The position numbers and the translations under genes were made by a program. Below, piece by piece: positions 61,325-64,000 of a DNA stretch of 64,000 bases. Below the pieces are notes generated by a model, which saw nothing but the letters and a program-made list of their open reading frames with translations, did no database searches and was not told the DNA's origin. Within the stretch, counting starts at the first letter, position 1, and each line of letters begins with the position of its first letter. The DNA is from Primorskyibacter flagellatus (GTDB taxonomy: Bacteria > Pseudomonadota > Alphaproteobacteria > Rhodobacterales > Rhodobacteraceae): the NCBI RefSeq assembly GCF_900176485.1, contig NZ_FWYD01000002.1, positions 248,001 through 312,000 on the forward strand. The letters are read 5' to 3'.

Positions 61325-61690
61325 TCATCCACCGGGCGACAGCGTCACCGGCATCGGGTCGCCTGACCACCCTTCGGCCGAGCATCTGGCACGGACATAG
61401 ACCTCGCGGACGCCATCAGGCACGATCACCACGCTGAGTGACCGGGTAAATGGCTGTTCATTCTCATGTGGATGCATCAATTCTCTGTAGCCCAGCACGT
61501 TGCCGTCGGCATCCACAACCTCCCACCCATCGGCATAATGATCCCAACCGGTATCGGGATGCGAGATCGTAACGGAAAACCGCCACCCCATACCGGATTT
61601 CTCGGCCTCCACGGCGTCGATCCGAGGCGCGTCCGCTTGCGCCAGTGACGCAATCGGCAGGAGGACAAAAAAAAGAGCGGCTGTTTTCAT
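61325..61690 (-). CDS. secreted hypothetical protein
   Basis: The 121-residue product starts with a signal peptide (MKTAALFFVLLPIASLAQA, cleaved after AQA). The mature part looks like a small beta-sandwich, with Trp residues and GWRFSVTISHPDTGWDHYADGW and VREVYVRARCSAEGW. The family is not recognised. ATG 61690 is used because the signal peptide then begins normally; an upstream start at 61726 would give a poor signal sequence. It is convergent with the amidotransferase-like gene and lies downstream of the DUF599 gene on the same strand. Confidence 0.75.
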   Translation of the reverse strand: MKTAALFFVLLPIASLAQADAPRIDAVEAEKSGMGWRFSVTISHPDTGWDHYADGWEVVDADGNVLGYRELMHPHENEQPFTRSLSVVIVPDGVREVYVRARCSAEGWSGDPMPVTLSPGG

Positions 61691-61726
61691 ACCGAACACG
61701 CTAACATTCCGCGCAGGCGGGCGCAC

Positions 61727-62446
61727 TCACGTCTGCGTGTGAGCTTTGTTGCCGGGACTATCCAGCAACACAAGCCGCGAGTCCGACGCGAACTCTCGGC
61801 GCCCGATAACGATCAGCGTGGCAACGACCGCGAGCAACAGTGGTACGGCACCCAGCAACCAAGCAGACGCACCGATGCCGAAATAGACGCTGCGCAGTCC
61901 GCGATTATAGCCGCGCGCGGCGGTGATGTTGATCTCTGCCGCCTTCGCCGCAAGGGTATAGGCGTTTGGATGCGAGATGTCGTTCGGAACGGCGGCCATC
62001 AGGACCGAACAATAGCCAAACAAGCGGTGCGACCAGACAAACTTCAGAAAGGCATTGGCGACAAACAACAGAATAACCACCAGTTTGATTTCCCAGAACA
62101 CCTCCGGCGCGTTGGTCTGCGTCAGGTTTTCTGCAATGCCGGTCAGCCGTTCCGCATTGCCGATCAGTGCCAGACCGCCCCCGATGGCAATCATGCTGGC
62201 CGACGCAAAAAACGCTGTTCCCTGCCGCAGGTTCGAGATGATCTGGGCGTCAAAGACCCGCGGATCCCGAGTTACGAATTGCTTCATCCAGTCACGTCGG
62301 TATTCTGCCATGAGAACCGATACAGAGGGCCGCGACGCCGGTGGGTGTTCCGTCAACACACTGATTGACGTCCATGCAAGGAACAGCAGCACGAGAGCCA
62401 ATAAATCCAGTGGCGAAAACAGCAAGAAAGGTTCGGTCCAGTCCAT
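61727..62446 (-). CDS. DUF599 family membrane protein
   Basis: A 239-residue inner-membrane protein with four or five hydrophobic stretches (LLALVLLFLAWTSISVL; MIAIGGGLALIG; LVVILLFVANAFLKFVWSHRLFGYC; WLLGAVPLLLAVVATLIVIG). EYRRDWMKQFVTRDPRVFDAQ is the conserved early motif of DUF599. The function is unknown. The start at 62446 is the natural ATG before the first helix. It is divergent from glcD with 87 bases between the starts. Confidence 0.88.
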   Translation of the reverse strand: MDWTEPFLLFSPLDLLALVLLFLAWTSISVLTEHPPASRPSVSVLMAEYRRDWMKQFVTRDPRVFDAQIISNLRQGTAFFASASMIAIGGGLALIGNAERLTGIAENLTQTNAPEVFWEIKLVVILLFVANAFLKFVWSHRLFGYCSVLMAAVPNDISHPNAYTLAAKAAEINITAARGYNRGLRSVYFGIGASAWLLGAVPLLLAVVATLIVIGRREFASDSRLVLLDSPGNKAHTQT

Positions 62447-62533
62447 GCTTGCGACCTTAGGTCCCTGTGCTTTGGGTTGCCAGATGGAAAAATTGGTTAT
62501 ATTTATTTACCAGCTTCGAAAAGGAGGGACGAC

Positions 62534-63982
62534 ATGCAGATGCCAGAACCGAATACGTCGATCCTGGCAAGCAAGAACCGGATCGTGGCGCGATTGCAAG
62601 AAGTGCTTCCCAAGGCGGCGGTGATCTCAGAAGAATCGGAAACGCGCGCCTATGAATGCGACGCGCTGACCGCCTATCGTTGTCCACCACTGGTGGCTGT
62701 GTTGCCTTCGACCACCCAGGAAGTCTCGGCCGTTCTGCGCATCTGCCACGAAGAGGGCGTTCCTGTGGTGCCGCGCGGTTCTGGCACGTCGCTTGCGGGC
62801 GGCGCGCTTCCCACAGCGGATTGCGTGATCCTAGGCGTGGCGCGGATGAATGCGGTGCTGGAAACGGATTACGACAACCGTTTCATCCGTGTGCAATCCG
62901 GGCGCACCAACCTGTCGGTCACAGGTGCTGTTGAGGAAAACGGGTTCTTCTACGCGCCCGATCCATCGTCGCAACTCGCCTGCGCGATCGCCGGGAATAT
63001 CGCGATGAATTCCGGCGGGGCGCATTGCCTGAAATACGGCGTGACGACGAACAACTTGCTGGGCGCGACGGTCGTGTTGATGGATGGCACGGTGGTGGAC
63101 ATGGGCGGTGCCTACCTGGACGCAGGCGGTCTTGACCTGCTGGGCGTGATCTGCGGCTCTGAAGGCCAGCTGGGGGTGGTGACAGAAGCAACGCTGCGCA
63201 TTCTGCCCAAACCCGAAGGGGCGCGGCCCGTTCTGATGGGCTTTGCCTCGAACGAGGTCGCGGGCGAATGTGTGTCAGACATCATCAAGGCGGGTGTTCT
63301 GCCCGTCGCGATTGAATTCATGGACCGTCCCTGCATTGAGGCATGCGAGGCCTTCGCCCATGCCGGCTATCCGATGTGCGAGGCGCTGCTGATTGTCGAG
63401 GTCGAAGGCTCGCCCGCCGAGATTGACGAACAGCTTGCCCTGATCCTGGAGATCGCGCGGCGGCACGACCCGGTGGAACTGCGCGAAAGCCAGTCCGAGG
63501 ACGAAAGCGCGCGGATCTGGCTGGGCCGCAAATCGGCCTTCGGCGCGATGGGTCAGATCAACGATTATATGTGCCTGGATGGCACGATCCCGGTGACTTC
63601 GCTGCCGTTGGTTCTGCGCCGCATCGGTGAATTGTCGAAGCAATACGGGCTTGGCGTGGCGAATGTGTTTCACGCGGGCGACGGCAACATGCATCCGCTG
63701 ATTCTCTTCGACGCCAACAAGCCCGGCGATCTGGAACTGTGCGAGGCGATGGGTGCCGATATTCTGCGGCTGTGTGTCGAGGTCGGCGGCTGCCTGACCG
63801 GCGAACACGGCGTCGGCATCGAAAAGCGTGATCTGATGGTCGATCAGTTTGATCCCGTGGACATGGAGGCGCAGATGGCGGTGAAGGACGTGTTCGACCC
63901 GGCCTGGCTGCTCAATCCCGCCAAGGTATTTCCGCTGGCCTCCTCCGAGGCGCGACGCGCTACGCGGATGGCGGCAGAGTGA
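62534..63982 (+). CDS. glcD: glycolate oxidase FAD-linked subunit
   Basis: The 482-residue flavoprotein has the FAD-binding PCMH blocks VPVVPRGSGTSLAGGA and IAGNIAMNSGGAHCLKYGVT. The C-terminal FAD-oxidase-C part has NVFHAGDGNMHPLILFD and CLTGEHGVGIEKRDLMVDQF, which are typical of GlcD. It oxidises glycolate (or D-lactate) to the keto acid and passes electrons through GlcE and GlcF. AAGGAGGGACGAC gives a strong ribosome-binding site for ATG 62534. The stop at 63980-63982 is followed only by the last 18 bases of the window, so partner genes lie outside. Confidence 0.92.
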   Translation: MQMPEPNTSILASKNRIVARLQEVLPKAAVISEESETRAYECDALTAYRCPPLVAVLPSTTQEVSAVLRICHEEGVPVVPRGSGTSLAGGALPTADCVILGVARMNAVLETDYDNRFIRVQSGRTNLSVTGAVEENGFFYAPDPSSQLACAIAGNIAMNSGGAHCLKYGVTTNNLLGATVVLMDGTVVDMGGAYLDAGGLDLLGVICGSEGQLGVVTEATLRILPKPEGARPVLMGFASNEVAGECVSDIIKAGVLPVAIEFMDRPCIEACEAFAHAGYPMCEALLIVEVEGSPAEIDEQLALILEIARRHDPVELRESQSEDESARIWLGRKSAFGAMGQINDYMCLDGTIPVTSLPLVLRRIGELSKQYGLGVANVFHAGDGNMHPLILFDANKPGDLELCEAMGADILRLCVEVGGCLTGEHGVGIEKRDLMVDQFDPVDMEAQMAVKDVFDPAWLLNPAKVFPLASSEARRATRMAAE

Positions 63983-64000
63983 GGGCGGTGTGGTCTTTTC

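Noticed and set aside
63979-64000. GTG overlapping the glcD stop (GTGA) as the start of a glcE-like gene
   Set aside because: Only seven codons are visible and they do not resemble the start of GlcE, so no gene can be supported.

Overview
The window looks like a chromosomal stretch from a marine Rhodobacteraceae (Roseobacter-clade alphaproteobacterium). This is inferred from gene content and GC-rich, third-position-biased coding, not from a database search. Supporting signs are an alphaproteobacterial psd-pssA-pmtA phosphatidylcholine operon, Rhodobacterales-type families (DUF2793, DUF5928-type GT14, DUF1285, DUF599), a NavAb-like sodium channel, a lone ACP cassette inside a surface-glycan locus, and many ATGA/GTGA start-stop overlaps. 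No rRNA, tRNA, CRISPR array, insertion sequence or prophage was seen.

Region 1 (1 to about 23.4 kb) is a large surface-polysaccharide locus. It begins inside a sugar epimerase/dehydratase gene. Next come a sulfotransferase, a 1237-aa multidomain glycosyltransferase and a GT41-like (O-GlcNAc-transferase-like) protein. A compact acyl-modification cassette follows: left-handed beta-helix acyltransferase, acyl carrier protein, AMP-dependent acyl ligase, SDR reductase and a very small protein bearing the phosphopantetheinyl-transferase signature. On the other strand are a rhamnan-synthesis-F/WbsX fusion and a KpsM-type ABC permease. Opposite them lie the KpsE-like chain-length/export protein and the KpsT-type ATPase, then a DUF2793 tail-fibre-like protein, two glycosyltransferases (GT2, GT4) and the complete dTDP-L-rhamnose operon rfbCBDA. 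Together they could make activated sugars (dTDP-rhamnose), assemble, acylate and sulfate a glycan, and export it through an ABC pathway.

Region 2 (23.5 to 33 kb) is housekeeping: a LOG-family nucleotide phosphoribohydrolase, threonine dehydratase-like enzyme, dapD and dapE (lysine/diaminopimelate), a GlsB/YeaQ small membrane protein with a possible Shine-Dalgarno-masking hairpin, RNase R, a YafY/WYL regulator with three tandem 10-bp repeats before its start, and a lytic transglycosylase. Region 3 (33 to 44.6 kb) holds the minus-strand series gpmI-envC-ctpA-rppH, the phospholipid operon psd-pssA-pmtA, a TerB protein, an OmpA-family lipoprotein with a readable promoter, an Ada-like regulator/alkyltransferase, and nth with a PfkB kinase.

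Region 4 (44.6 to 51 kb) has an apparently cytoplasmic subtilisin-like protease behind a perfect 20-bp palindrome, a divergent sulfotransferase / GT14 pair, a HIT protein, a bacterial voltage-gated sodium channel, an ABC ATPase without a neighbouring permease and a tiny zinc-finger protein. Region 5 (51 to 64 kb) has polA, a DUF1285 protein, a translationally coupled MoxR-DUF58-BatA/DUF4159-amidotransferase-like operon, two unknown minus-strand genes, and glcD at the right edge.

The strongest candidates for something unusual are the acyl cassette with its miniature PPTase-like protein, the repeat module shared by two glycosyltransferases, the SD-masking hairpins, the tandem repeats before the YafY gene, and the promoter-plus-palindrome in front of the subtilase.
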